Of a stretch of 64,000 nucleotides of DNA, positions 26,186-38,404 are shown in pieces. Numbering within the stretch: position 1 is the first letter of the stretch; the number at the start of each line of letters is the position of its first letter. The position numbers and the translations under genes are program-made. The stretch covers positions 30,628-94,627 of the forward strand of contig CAYYIV010000018.1 in NCBI GenBank assembly GCA_964472095.1, written 5' to 3'. Below the pieces are notes generated by a model that did no database searches, was not told the DNA's origin, and saw only the letters and a list, made by a program, of their open reading frames with translations. This DNA comes from Pelagibius sp964472095 (GTDB lineage: Bacteria > Pseudomonadota > Alphaproteobacteria > Kiloniellales > Kiloniellaceae).

Positions 26186-27055
26186 TCAGGGTCGGTAGTC
26201 GTTCTTGCCGATGATGCGGCCGCGCAGCCAGCCGGAGAAGGCATCCATGGCGTAGACCGTCACCAGGATCAGCAGGATGATCGATATGACCTCGTCCCAG
26301 TTGTTGGCGCCGATGCGGTCGTAGAGCATGTAGCCGATGCCGCCGGCGCCGACGATGCCGAGGATGGTGGCGCTGCGGGTATTGGACTCCAGGTAGTAGA
26401 GCGAGGTCGACAGCATCACCGGCAAGACCTGGGGCAGGATGGCGAGGCGGATCACCTGCAGGTTGCCGCCGCCACTGGCGCGCACGCCCTCGACCTGCCT
26501 GCGGTCGATGTTCTCCATGGCCTCGGAGAACAGCTTGGACAGCGAGCCGATGTCGGAAACCATGATGGCGAAGATGCCGGCCAGCGGGCCGAGCCCGAAG
26601 GCGCGGATGAAGATGAGCGCCAGCACCAGCTGCTCGAAGGCGCGCAGGGTATCGAAGCCGCGCCTGACGCCGAAGCGCATCCACTCGACGCGCAGAATAT
26701 TCTTGGCGCCGAGGAAGGAGAGCGGCAGGGCGACGACGGCGGCCAGCAGGGTGCCGAGGAAGGCCATGGCCAGGGTCTCGGCGATGGCGGCGACCGGCTC
26801 CATGAAGAGCTCCCAGCTCGGCCAGACATAGGGCGGCAGCATGAAGCCGAGCACGAAGCCCAGCTTGCCGAGCCCATCCCAGATGCGCTGGGGCGAGAAG
26901 TTGAAGTCGACGAGGGCGTAGAGCACCACCGCGGCGAAGAGGCTCCAGGCGGCCCCCTTCGCGAAGACCCGGCCCGGCGGCTCGGCGAAGGCGCGCGGCA
27001 GGCGGACTCGGGCGGCGGCAATCTCGACGGCGGTGATGTCGCTGGGCTGTCTCAT
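26186..27055 (-). CDS. phnE: Phosphonate ABC transporter permease PhnE (distal copy)
   Basis: 289 aa, ATG. Six membrane helices; the EAA-type loop is SDIGSLSKLFSEAMENIDRR followed by GVRASGGGNLQVIRLAILPQ (about 150-190). YLESNTRSATILGIVGAGGIG is the conserved PhnE segment. It follows the other permease by 17 bp and forms a probable heterodimer with it; two permeases are common in alphaproteobacterial phn operons. Confidence 0.93.
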   Translation of the reverse strand: MRQPSDITAVEIAAARVRLPRAFAEPPGRVFAKGAAWSLFAAVVLYALVDFNFSPQRIWDGLGKLGFVLGFMLPPYVWPSWELFMEPVAAIAETLAMAFLGTLLAAVVALPLSFLGAKNILRVEWMRFGVRRGFDTLRAFEQLVLALIFIRAFGLGPLAGIFAIMVSDIGSLSKLFSEAMENIDRRQVEGVRASGGGNLQVIRLAILPQVLPVMLSTSLYYLESNTRSATILGIVGAGGIGYMLYDRIGANNWDEVISIILLILVTVYAMDAFSGWLRGRIIGKNDYRP

Positions 27056-27072
27056 TTCGTCTCTCCTGGGCC

Positions 27073-27990
27073 TCAGCCCTTGAGGCCTTCGCTGCCGATG
27101 AAGCCGTGGCGGATGCGCTCGCAGACCAGGTCGATGCTGACGACGGTCAGCAGGATGATGAGGAAGAGCGCGGAGATGTCGGTGTAGTACTGGAAGGAGA
27201 TCGCGGTGCGGATCTCCTGGCCGAGGCCGCCGGCGCCGACGAAGCCGATGATGGAGGATGAGCGCACGTTGATCTCGAAGCGCAGCAGGGTGTAGCTCAC
27301 GTGGTTGGGCAGCACCTGCGGCACCACCGCGTAGCGCACCATCTGCATCCAGTTGGCGCCGGCCGCGCGCAGCCCTTCCACCGGCTTCATGTCGATGTTC
27401 TCGTTGGCCTCCGAGTAGAGCTTGCCGAGGGCCCCCATGGTGTGCACGGCGATGGCCAGCACGCCGGCCATCGGGCCGATACCGAAGCAGAACACGAAGA
27501 TCAAGGCGTAGACCAGGTCCGGCACCGTGCGGGCAATCTCCAGCAGGCGCCGGCTGGCAAAGAGGATCGCCCTGTTGCGCATCAGGTTCCGCGAGGCCGG
27601 AAAGCTCAGCAGAAAGGCGCCGCAGACGCCGAAGACGCTGGCCAGGAAGGCGATCAGCACGGTTTCAAGCAGCAGCTTGAGCCAGAGCTTCACCGGCAGG
27701 AACCACTCGGCCAGGTCGGCGCCGAGACTGTCCCAGCGCAGCACCGGGAGAATCTTCAGGATGAACTCGTGCAGCCGCGGCAGGCCGTTCCAGATCTTCA
27801 CCGGATCGAAATCGCCGATCACCACGCTGAAGGCGAGACAGATCGCGAAGCCCAGCAGGAAGAGGGAGTCAGTCCACCGCTTGCGACGGATCATCGCCGC
27901 ATAGCGGTCCTGAAAGCGCGCCACGGCGGCGCTGTCGTTGCCGGGGGAGGCGAGGGTCGGGGATGACGACGTGAAAGGAAGGTCCGTCAC
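27073..27990 (-). CDS. phnE: Phosphonate ABC transporter permease PhnE (proximal copy)
   Basis: 305 aa from GTG 27990, which has GGAG eight bases upstream; a TTG at 28035 is an alternative. Conserved PhnE motifs: RTVPDLVYALIFVFCFGIGP, HTMGALGKLYSEANENIDMK, GLRAAGANWMQMVRYAVVPQ, RFEINVRSSSIIGFVGAGGL. The N-terminal 60 residues are soluble. Second gene after phnD in the operon phnC-D-E-E. Confidence 0.93.
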   Translation of the reverse strand: MTDLPFTSSSPTLASPGNDSAAVARFQDRYAAMIRRKRWTDSLFLLGFAICLAFSVVIGDFDPVKIWNGLPRLHEFILKILPVLRWDSLGADLAEWFLPVKLWLKLLLETVLIAFLASVFGVCGAFLLSFPASRNLMRNRAILFASRRLLEIARTVPDLVYALIFVFCFGIGPMAGVLAIAVHTMGALGKLYSEANENIDMKPVEGLRAAGANWMQMVRYAVVPQVLPNHVSYTLLRFEINVRSSSIIGFVGAGGLGQEIRTAISFQYYTDISALFLIILLTVVSIDLVCERIRHGFIGSEGLKG

Positions 27991-28079
27991 GCTCCTGGCT
28001 CCGATCGCTGCTTGCTCGGGGTCGGGGTAAGGCAAAGGCCGACACCTGCCTGGTGCCGGCCTTCGACAGCTGCTTCGGC

Positions 28080-29006
28080 TCAGCTGCCGCGGTTGCGTCG
28101 GATCTTGCGGATCTCCTCGCGCATCTCGATGATCCAGGCATAGCGCTCGTGATCGACCTCGATCCAGCCGACCTGCTTGGGGTTGCCGGTCATCTCGGCA
28201 AAGGCCTCCGGGTCCTTCTGCGGGATCTCCATGATCAGCTGCTTCATGGCGGACTTCAGCTCGCCCGGCAGGTTCTTGCGGGCCGTCAGGGGGCCGGAGG
28301 TGATTTCCGGCGAGGTCCAGATCCAGCAGATCTCGCCCGCCTTGATCATGCCCTTCTCGACCATGCGCTGGGGAATGCCGGCGATGTCATTGGTGATATA
28401 GGTGGCTGCGGCGTCGAACTGCCCATTCACTACGCCGAGCACGCCGGTCTCGTGCGCGCCGGAAAAGGGCGTGGCACCGAAGTAGGTCTCCGGGTTGTAG
28501 CCCTGCTTCAGCAGGTTGAAGTAGGGCACCGCGTAGCCGGAGGTGGAGTCCGGGTCGGCGAAGGCCAGGGTCTTGCCCTGGAGATCCTCGATCGACTTGT
28601 AGCCGCTGTCGCAACGCACGGTGACGACGGAGTAGTAGCCGGTGCTGCCGTCGTCTTGCTGGCGGGAGACGAGGGGCTCCACCCCGCCGTTGGTCTCGGT
28701 CCAGGCGGCGGCGTAGGAAGAGGAGCCGAGGAAGGCGAATTCGATCTGGTCGGCGGCCAGGGCCTGAATCACGCCATCGAAAGAAGAAGCGGTGTAGAGC
28801 TCCACTGGCACGCCGAGGCTGGACTCCAGGTAGGTCTTGAAATTCTGGTGTCGCTTGATGCTGTCCTTCTCGTTCTCGCTGGAGAGGATTCCGAAGCGGA
28901 CCGTCTTGACCTCGGACTTCCAGTCCTCGGCGGTGGCGACGTTGTGGGAACCGGCGAACAGCGCGACGGCCATCAGCGCGGTCCCGAGGAATGATGTGCA
29001 TTGCAT
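28080..29006 (-). CDS. phnD: Phosphonate-binding periplasmic protein PhnD (second importer)
   Basis: 308 aa, ATG. A signal peptide ends near ATA-EDWKSE. PhnD features: RFGILSSENEKDSIKRHQNF, ADQIEFAFLGSSSYAAAW, and the phosphonate-oxygen-binding loop FADPDSTSGYAVPYFNLLKQ, which retains the Ser-Thr-Ser-Gly run. It is closer to the E. coli-type PhnD than the protein at 15251 and probably binds 2-aminoethylphosphonate or alkylphosphonates. Confidence 0.93.
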   Translation of the reverse strand: MQCTSFLGTALMAVALFAGSHNVATAEDWKSEVKTVRFGILSSENEKDSIKRHQNFKTYLESSLGVPVELYTASSFDGVIQALAADQIEFAFLGSSSYAAAWTETNGGVEPLVSRQQDDGSTGYYSVVTVRCDSGYKSIEDLQGKTLAFADPDSTSGYAVPYFNLLKQGYNPETYFGATPFSGAHETGVLGVVNGQFDAAATYITNDIAGIPQRMVEKGMIKAGEICWIWTSPEITSGPLTARKNLPGELKSAMKQLIMEIPQKDPEAFAEMTGNPKQVGWIEVDHERYAWIIEMREEIRKIRRNRGS

Positions 29007-29067
29007 CAGACTAATCTCCCTTAGGGTGGGTTGCGGGCGCCGTGGCTTCCGGGCGCCGATCGGGAAC

Positions 29068-29901
29068 TCAGGCGGTGAGCGCCATCCTGGCGCCGGCGCT
29101 CCGGCGCTCCGGCTCGAAGGCCGGCAGGCTGGTTGAGGTGACCGATTCGGCGATCTCCTCCTCCGCGCCGGCAGTGCCGTAGATCCGCTGCACCGCCGCC
29201 TTGGTCAGGCTCTCGGGCCTGCCGTCGAAAACCACCTCGCCGGCCGCCATGCCGACGATGCGGTCGCAGTAGTTGCGGGCGGTGTCGAGGGTGTGGAGGT
29301 TGCAGAGCACGGTGAGCCCTTCCTCGCGGTTGATGGCACTCAGCGCCTCCATGACGCGGGTGGCGTTGCGCGGATCGAGCGAGGCGATCGGCTCGTCGGC
29401 GAGGATCACCTTGGGGTCCTGCAGCATGGCGCGCGCGATGGCGACGCGCTGCTGCTGGCCGCCCGAGAGGGTATCGGCGCGCTGCAGCGCCTGGTCGGCG
29501 AGATCGAGGCGATCGAGCGCCGCGATGGCGAGGGCGCGCTCGGCCGCAGTGAAGTGCTTGGCCAGAGAGGAGAGGGGGCCATGCCGGTTGATGCGTCCGA
29601 CCAGCACGTTGGTCAGCACGTCGAGGCGGTTCACCAGGTTGAACTGCTGAAAGATCATGGCGCAGTCGGCGCGCCAGGCGAGCAGCGCGCGCCCTTTGAG
29701 GCCGGTAACGGTGGTGCCGTGGAAGGCGATGCTGCCGCTGCTGGGCTCCAGCAGTCGGTTGACCAGGCGCAGCAGCGTGGACTTGCCAGCGCCTGAGCGC
29801 CCGATAATGCCCACCATCTGGCCTTCCGGAATCTCCAGGCTCACCTGCTTGACCGCGCAGGTCGCGCCGAACGTCTTGGTAAGGTTTTGAATCTGCAGCA
29901 T
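29068..29901 (-). CDS. phnC: Phosphonate ABC transporter ATP-binding protein PhnC (second importer)
   Basis: 277 aa from ATG 29901 (MLQIQNLTKTFG); an upstream in-frame start at 29988 is rejected. Walker A GRSGAGKSTLLRLVNRL, FQQFNLVNRLDVLTNVL (PhnC hallmark), signature LSGGQQQRVAIARAM, Walker B VILADEPIASLD, H-loop LHTLD. The C-terminus has about 30 extra residues. First gene of the operon, preceded by PhnF-like and Pho-box-like sites. Confidence 0.94.
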   Translation of the reverse strand: MLQIQNLTKTFGATCAVKQVSLEIPEGQMVGIIGRSGAGKSTLLRLVNRLLEPSSGSIAFHGTTVTGLKGRALLAWRADCAMIFQQFNLVNRLDVLTNVLVGRINRHGPLSSLAKHFTAAERALAIAALDRLDLADQALQRADTLSGGQQQRVAIARAMLQDPKVILADEPIASLDPRNATRVMEALSAINREEGLTVLCNLHTLDTARNYCDRIVGMAAGEVVFDGRPESLTKAAVQRIYGTAGAEEEIAESVTSTSLPAFEPERRSAGARMALTA

Positions 29902-29958
29902 CGTGGTCCTCCGCCCGCTTTCCGTTGCCCGCCTTCGCGGCATCCCGATAACATCCGG

Positions 29959-29970
29959 TTGTCTAGATGA
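29959..29970 (-). promoter_or_regulatory. Candidate PhnF operator before phnC-D-E-E
   Basis: TTGTCTAGATGA matches the palindrome TTGTCTAGACAA suggested by the phnG operator at 10 of 12 positions. It lies 58-69 bp before the phnC start. Assignment rests on similarity to the site at 17258-17283. Confidence 0.5.
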
Positions 29971-30099
29971 CTTAGCGCCACCTTTCATGGCCGGGACAGC
30001 TTGTCCCTCTTACGCCCGCAGTCGGAGCGGTTTGCCGCCCGGCTGCGTGTCGCGCATTCGGAAGCTTTGTTCAACGGGAAGGAGTCTAACGCCGGGGCA

Positions 30100-30126
30100 A
30101 TGACTTTAATGTGACGCTGCGGTCAC
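30100..30126 (-). promoter_or_regulatory. Pho-box-like 11-bp repeats before phnC-D-E-E
   Basis: Plus-strand ATGAC at 30100 and GTGAC at 30111, 11 bp apart, with a weaker GTCAC at 30122. On the gene strand this reads GCGTCAC-ATTA-AAGTCAT, close to CTGTCAY-N4-CTGTCAT. About 200 bp upstream of the phnC start. Confidence 0.45.
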
Positions 30127-30165
30127 GCTTCTGGGTCACTTCGATCACGTCGCCACGCCACCGCC

Positions 30166-30193
30166 GTCATGCCCGGCCTCGAGCCAGGCATTC
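30166..30193. repeat. Palindromic repeat, family 1 (short or partial copy)
   Basis: GTCATGCCCGGCCTCGAGCC followed by AGGCATTCA is a single-arm hairpin variant of the palindrome at 6884. It occupies the gap between the response-regulator stop and the phnC control region. The rest of 29902-30233 holds only the sites listed separately. Confidence 0.5.
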
Positions 30194-30233
30194 AGGGCAG
30201 CCGCTCAGTTGACTGAGAGCAGAGGCCTTGGCG

Positions 30234-30956
30234 TCAGCCCTTCGCGGTCGAGTAGATATAGCCGGCGCCGCGCACGGTCTTGATGACCTGCGGCTTGGCC
30301 GGGTCGCTTTCGATCTTGCGGCGGATGCGGGCGATGCGGATGTCGATGCTGCGGTCGAAGGGTTCCCAGTCGCGGTTGTGCGCGAGGTTCAGCAGCTGGT
30401 CGCGACTCAGCACGCGGTTGGGATTGTCGGCGAAGGCCTTCAGCAGATCGAACTCCATGCCGGTCAGCGCGATCTCGCCGCCGTCGGCATCGAACAGCTT
30501 GTGGGAATCGAGATTGAGGGTGAAGCGGCCGAAGCGCGCCAGGCGAACGCCTTCGGCCAGCCCCGACTCGGCCTCCTCCTGCGCCCGCTCGCTGCGCCGC
30601 AGCACCGCCTTGATGCGGGCCAGCAGCTCGCGCAGATCGACCGGCTTGGCGAGGTAGTCGTCGGCGCCCATCTCCAGGCCGACGATGCGGTCGACCACTT
30701 CGCCGGCCGCCGTCAGCATGATGATGCCGACCTCCTTCTCGGCGCGCAGGAAGCGTGCCAGGGAAAGCCCGTCCTCGCCCGGCATGCGGATGTCCAGCAG
30801 CACTAGGTCGACGTCGTTGCGGTCGACCGCCCGGCGCAGCTCTTCGCCGCCACCGGCGGCGGTCACCTGAAAGTCGTGCAGCTCCAGGTACTCCTGGATC
30901 GTCTCGCGGATGCCCGGTTCGTCGTCGACCACGACAATGTGCTTCTGCCCCTGCAT
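30234..30956 (-). CDS. OmpR-family response regulator
   Basis: 240 aa from ATG 30956, preceded by AAGGAA. Receiver domain: acidic pair VVDDEPG, phosphoacceptor in DLVLLDIRMPGEDG, Thr in IIMLTAAGE and Lys in DYLAKPVD, all present. C-terminal winged helix with LTGMEFDLLKAFADNPNRVL, FDRSIDIRIARIRRKIE and IKTVRGAGYIYS, the OmpR/PhoB type. Encoded 35 bp after the hybrid kinase and probably its partner. It stands directly upstream of phnC-D-E-E on the same strand. Confidence 0.93.
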   Translation of the reverse strand: MQGQKHIVVVDDEPGIRETIQEYLELHDFQVTAAGGGEELRRAVDRNDVDLVLLDIRMPGEDGLSLARFLRAEKEVGIIMLTAAGEVVDRIVGLEMGADDYLAKPVDLRELLARIKAVLRRSERAQEEAESGLAEGVRLARFGRFTLNLDSHKLFDADGGEIALTGMEFDLLKAFADNPNRVLSRDQLLNLAHNRDWEPFDRSIDIRIARIRRKIESDPAKPQVIKTVRGAGYIYSTAKG

Positions 30957-30991
30957 ACCGAAGGTTCCTTGCCTTGCAATTTCCATCTGCG

Positions 30992-34501
<3,510 letters not shown>

Positions 34502-34785
34502 GGCGACCCCCTGCATCAACACATGGCCGCCCGGGCGGGCAGTCGGGGCACTTGCCGAGGGCGCGATGCAGATTAGCCGAGGAGCGCACCAGAGGAAAGG
34601 CGGCTGCGCGAAGCGCGCCGCGGCCGCTAAACCATCGGTTTGCGGCTTTCTACGGTCTGCTCGTTCTGAGGGTTCTCCCATCCCTTGACCTGCCCGGATT
34701 GGAGCCCTGGGACCGCGGAGGTTTCCGCGGCTCCTGCCGGGTCGGCGCTTCCCCATCGCGCCGGCCCGGCGGGCTCACGGTTTGC

Positions 34786-35109
34786 CTATCGGCGATGCCA
34801 GCGGCTTTTGCCTGCCTCGGCTTCCTGTGCAACGCTGACGATCATGGTGCGATCGAGGCCGATGTCGCGCAGGGTGCGGTCATCGAGCTTCGCCAGCTCG
34901 ACCACGGTCTTGCGGATGCGGCGGTCCCGTGCCGCCGGCATCAGCAGGCTGCGCAGCGTCTGCAGCAGGTTGCGGCCGGTCTTGGCCGCGACCGTCGCGC
35001 TGGAATTGTGATAGATGGCGGCGCCGAAGGGGCTGACGGCATTGCGGCCGGTCAGGATCATCGGCGAGCCGAAAACGTCTGAATTGCTCATTCTCATCAC
35101 CAGGTTCAT
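34786..35109 (-). CDS. DUF1127 domain small protein
   Basis: 107 aa from ATG 35109; ATGs at 35097 and 35091 and a TTG at 35166 are alternatives, so the N-terminus is uncertain. The C-terminus has the DUF1127 arginine-rich motif RRIRKTVVELAKLDDRTLRD followed by IGLDR. Such small proteins in alphaproteobacteria can bind RNA and affect phosphate and carbon metabolism; here the N-terminal extension of about 55 residues is longer than in the classic short members. Confidence 0.8.
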   Translation of the reverse strand: MNLVMRMSNSDVFGSPMILTGRNAVSPFGAAIYHNSSATVAAKTGRNLLQTLRSLLMPAARDRRIRKTVVELAKLDDRTLRDIGLDRTMIVSVAQEAEAGKSRWHRR

Positions 35110-35579
35110 CGATTTCGGTTTCGGTTGATTGCTCGCCCAAGCCGACGGCGATCCGGTGTCCTCCAACGGTTCGCCGCTCAGCCTCGGCCCGTGATATAGA
35201 GGCCCGCTGTTTCGCCCTGATGTCTCGTCGCGCGGCTTTGGGTATCAATTGTTCGCGGTTGCGAAGGGGTTGGCGTCCGTGGATCCGGCCCGCGGTGGCC
35301 GCGAGAGTCTGGGCAGGCCGCAGGGCGGGTCCGCTGCGCTGCCATTTTTTTGCCCAATAACAATGATTTGATGCGGCGAGCGGGGTCGTCGCGGCGGTTT
35401 TCGCCGGCGGCTCGCAGGCTTGTCCGACCCCTGAAACAATTGAAACACGGCAAGGGGGCGGGAGAACGGGCTGGCTGGTGTCGCCGGGGGTGCTTGTGCA
35501 TCCCAGCCGGTCCGCCTAGCTTGCGTTAACCATTTGTTCGAATCATCGCGTCAAGACTGGCGGCCTTCGAGGAGGCAGG
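35110..35579. other. 470-bp intergenic region with no recognised gene
   Basis: Lies between the divergent DUF1127 and DUF1007 genes. It is less GC-rich around 35343-35375 (a T-run, then CCCAATAACAATGATTTGATG) and has a CTGGCTGG...CCAGCCGG hairpin near 35470-35515. No ORF with credible protein, riboswitch or clear operator was found; it probably holds both promoters. Confidence 0.5.
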
Positions 35580-36260
35580 ATGCGCAGAATGAAGCATTGC
35601 GGGGCGCGCGGCGCCGTCGCGGCCGTGGTTCTGGCGGCTGCGGTGGCCGCACCGGGCAGTGCCGGGGCCCATCCGCACGTCTGGATCGATGCCCGCGCGC
35701 AGGTGATCTTCGACGACCAGCAGCGCATCTCGGCGCTGCGCGTATCCTGGCGCTTCGACGAGTTCTACAGCCTCTTCGCCATCGAGGGCCTGGACCAGAA
35801 CGGCGACGGCAAGCTGGAGCCCGCCGAGCTGCGGCCGCTGGCCGAACTCAACGTGACCTCGCTGCAGGAATACCGCTACTTCACCCAGATCGTCGCCGAC
35901 GGGGCCGAGCTCGCCTACGGGACGGTCAGCGAGTACGGCTCCCGCTACGAGGACGGCATCCTCAGCCTGGAGTTCGTGATTCCCCTGGAGACGCCGGTCG
36001 ATCCGCGCCGTGCGCAGGTCAGCTTCAAGAGCTACGACCCGACCTTCTACATCGCCATCGAGCCCGCCCTGGAGGATCCGGTCAGCCTGGCCGGATCGCC
36101 GCCGCCGAGCTGCCATGTGGTGGTCGAAGAGGGCGGACCCGGCGAGACGCTGAACCTTTCGGAGGCGGATTTCCTCGATCCCGCCACCAGCGACAGCATC
36201 GGCGCTCTCTACGCCACGACCATCGCCATCGTCTGCGACGCGGCAGGGGCGACCCAGTGA
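35580..36260 (+). CDS. DUF1007 family periplasmic protein
   Basis: 226 aa, ATG after GGAGGCAG. A signal peptide ends in SAGA-HPHVW; the HPHVWID start of the mature chain is the DUF1007 hallmark and a likely metal site. RVSWRFDEFYSLF and DQNGDGKLEPAEL (EF-hand-like calcium loop) follow. DUF1007 proteins are regularly paired with NicO-family nickel/cobalt exporters, as here with overlapping stop and start codons. Likely a periplasmic partner in metal export. Confidence 0.88.
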   Translation: MRRMKHCGARGAVAAVVLAAAVAAPGSAGAHPHVWIDARAQVIFDDQQRISALRVSWRFDEFYSLFAIEGLDQNGDGKLEPAELRPLAELNVTSLQEYRYFTQIVADGAELAYGTVSEYGSRYEDGILSLEFVIPLETPVDPRRAQVSFKSYDPTFYIAIEPALEDPVSLAGSPPPSCHVVVEEGGPGETLNLSEADFLDPATSDSIGALYATTIAIVCDAAGATQ

Positions 36261-37288
36261 ACCTTCGCGTGGCGTTGCGCCGCCTCTTTGCCGCCGCCTG
36301 CCTTTGTCTCGGTCTCGCCCTCGGTCTCGCTGGGGGAGAGGCGGGCGCGCAGACGGCGCTGGTGGCGCCGGGCGGCAATCCGCCCGCCGCCGCTGCCGAG
36401 TCCGGCAGCTTCTGGCAGCGCAGCCTTACCGGCCTGCACGATATCCAGCGCGACCTGCACCGCCGCCTCGCCGCCGCCGTGCGCGGACTGCAGGAGGGCG
36501 GCATCGCCGCGGCTGCCTTTCTCATGGGCATTTCGCTGCTCTACGGTGTGTTCCATGCCGTCGGACCCGGGCACGGCAAGGCGGTGATCTCCGCCTACCT
36601 GCTGGCCAACGAATCCGCCGTCAGGCGCGGTGTGCTGCTGGCCTTCCTGGCGTCGGTGCTGCAGGGCCTCTCTGCCATCCTGTTGGTCGGCGTGCTGGCG
36701 ATCCTGCTCGACATGGCGGGGGTCAAGGTCAGGGATTCGGTGGGCTACCTGGAGACCGCCAGCTATGGCCTGGTCGCCTTGGTCGGGGCCTGGCTGCTGG
36801 CGTCGCTGCTGCGCCGCGGCCAGCGGCATGGCCATCACGGTAATCATCACCACCACCATCAAGACCACGCGCACGGTCCCGGCTGCGGCCACGACCACCT
36901 GCCGGACCCGGCGCGGCTCGCCGCCGCCACGGCGGCCGACGGCCGCGGCCTGGCGGGCGTGGTCTCCAAGGCGGCCGGTATCGTCCTTGCGGTCGGCATC
37001 CGTCCCTGCAGCGGCGCCGTGCTGGTGCTGCTCTTCGCCCTGGCGCACGGCGTGTTCCTCGCCGGCGTGGCGGCGACCTTCGCGATGTCCTTCGGCACCG
37101 CCGTCACGGTAGCGACGCTGGCCGTCCTGACCCTCTATTCCAAGCGTCTGGCCCTGGCGGCCGTGGGCGCCAACGGGCGCTGGGTCGAGGCCGCTTACCG
37201 AGGCCTCGGGCTGCTCGGCGCCGGCCTTCTGCTCCTGCTTGGGGCCGCGCTGTTTTGGGCCTCGCTCGGCGCCTCGCCCCCGCTCTGA
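36257..37288 (+). CDS. NicO/RcnA-family nickel/cobalt efflux permease
   Basis: 343 aa from GTG 36257, which overlaps the DUF1007 stop (GTGA). Signal-like first helix, then the conserved GVFHAVGPGHGKAVISAYLL (His-rich NicO motif), a cytoplasmic histidine-rich loop (RHGHHGNHHHHHQDHAHG), and a second-half motif GIRPCSGAVLVLLFALAHGV. These are diagnostic of the NicO superfamily of Ni/Co exporters. The loop is the probable metal sensor or buffer. Confidence 0.92.
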   Translation: MNLRVALRRLFAAACLCLGLALGLAGGEAGAQTALVAPGGNPPAAAAESGSFWQRSLTGLHDIQRDLHRRLAAAVRGLQEGGIAAAAFLMGISLLYGVFHAVGPGHGKAVISAYLLANESAVRRGVLLAFLASVLQGLSAILLVGVLAILLDMAGVKVRDSVGYLETASYGLVALVGAWLLASLLRRGQRHGHHGNHHHHHQDHAHGPGCGHDHLPDPARLAAATAADGRGLAGVVSKAAGIVLAVGIRPCSGAVLVLLFALAHGVFLAGVAATFAMSFGTAVTVATLAVLTLYSKRLALAAVGANGRWVEAAYRGLGLLGAGLLLLLGAALFWASLGASPPL

Positions 37289-37501
37289 GCGGCCTCCGCC
37301 AGATCAAGTGACTGGCAAAACAACGAAAAATAGAAGCGATCTCTTCTGTGGTAATCCGCACAGACCCACCGATTCCTCCAGCGTAGCCTTGGCAGCGTCA
37401 GTCAGGCGGTTTCGCGCGCCCCGAGCGGGGCAGAGCCCGGGCAGATCGGACTGGCAGGACCAAGGGGTTGGTGGAACTAGGGGACGGGAGAGCAATCAAT
37501 C

Positions 37502-38230
37502 ATGTCTGAGGTGAACACACTACTGATCGGCCGCAACCGGCTGTTCCTCGAGGGCTTGAAGAGCCTGCTGCGGGGCAGCGCGTTCGATGTAAGTACCGAG
37601 CTGAGCTGCGTCGGCGACCTCGACGATCTCGACGACGATCTGGCGCCCGAGTTGATCCTGGTCGAACTGCGCGGCGAGGTCGCCGAACTGGTGCAGGACC
37701 TGCAGCAGCTGAAGGAAGCCCTGCCGGGGGTTCCGGTGGCGGTGCTGACCGACGAGCGCGATCCGCACACCCTGGCGGCCTGCCTCAATGCCGGAGCCGA
37801 TGCTTTCCTGTTGAAGGACATCTCGCTGGAGGCGCTGATCCATTCGCTGAAGCTGGCGATGCTGGGCCAGAAGGTCATGCCGACCGAGCTGGCCATGGCG
37901 CTGATCAACGGCGCGGGCGGCGTGCGGCCGGTCGACGGCAAGGGGATCGAGAGCTACGGCCTGTCGGACCGCGAGCTGGAGATCCTGCGCTGCCTGGTCA
38001 TCGGCGACGCCAACAAGGTGATTGCCAACCGCCTGGAGATCACCGAAGCAACGGTGAAGGTCCACATGAAGAGCCTGCTGCGCAAAATCAAGGCCGGCAA
38101 TCGCACCCAGGCTGCAATCTGGGCCCTGAACCACGGCCTGGCACCGGGCCTGCCGTTCGGCAAGCCGAGCGAAGCGCCGCGTTCGCACCCGCGGACCAAG
38201 GAAGTGGTGCTGTCGCAGATGATGGGCTAG
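37502..38230 (+). CDS. LuxR/NarL-type regulator with degenerate receiver
   Basis: 242 aa. Receiver-like domain 1-125 in which the phosphoacceptor Asp is replaced by Glu (E55 in LILVELRGE) and the acidic pair is lost (GRNR); Thr83 and Lys105 (FLLKDIS) remain. C-terminal HTH LSDRELEILRCLVIGDANKV continues to ITEATVKVHMKSLLRKI. The Glu may mimic a permanently phosphorylated state, so regulation is probably phosphorylation independent. A hypothetical binding partner could be the related gene at 38405. Confidence 0.88.
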   Translation: MSEVNTLLIGRNRLFLEGLKSLLRGSAFDVSTELSCVGDLDDLDDDLAPELILVELRGEVAELVQDLQQLKEALPGVPVAVLTDERDPHTLAACLNAGADAFLLKDISLEALIHSLKLAMLGQKVMPTELAMALINGAGGVRPVDGKGIESYGLSDRELEILRCLVIGDANKVIANRLEITEATVKVHMKSLLRKIKAGNRTQAAIWALNHGLAPGLPFGKPSEAPRSHPRTKEVVLSQMMG

Positions 38231-38404
38231 GCAGGCAGCCTGGCCCCCCACCCCGCGCGCCTGAGGCGCCCCCGGGAAACCGGCGGCGGCCGCTGGCGCG
38301 GGGGGCCTGCGTGTCCCAACGGCGCGGCCCCCAACAAACACGTTAGGGGTTCCTAAGGCTTCTCCCGCCGGATGATCCCGTCCTCGCGCTTCTTCCGTAC
38401 CGTT

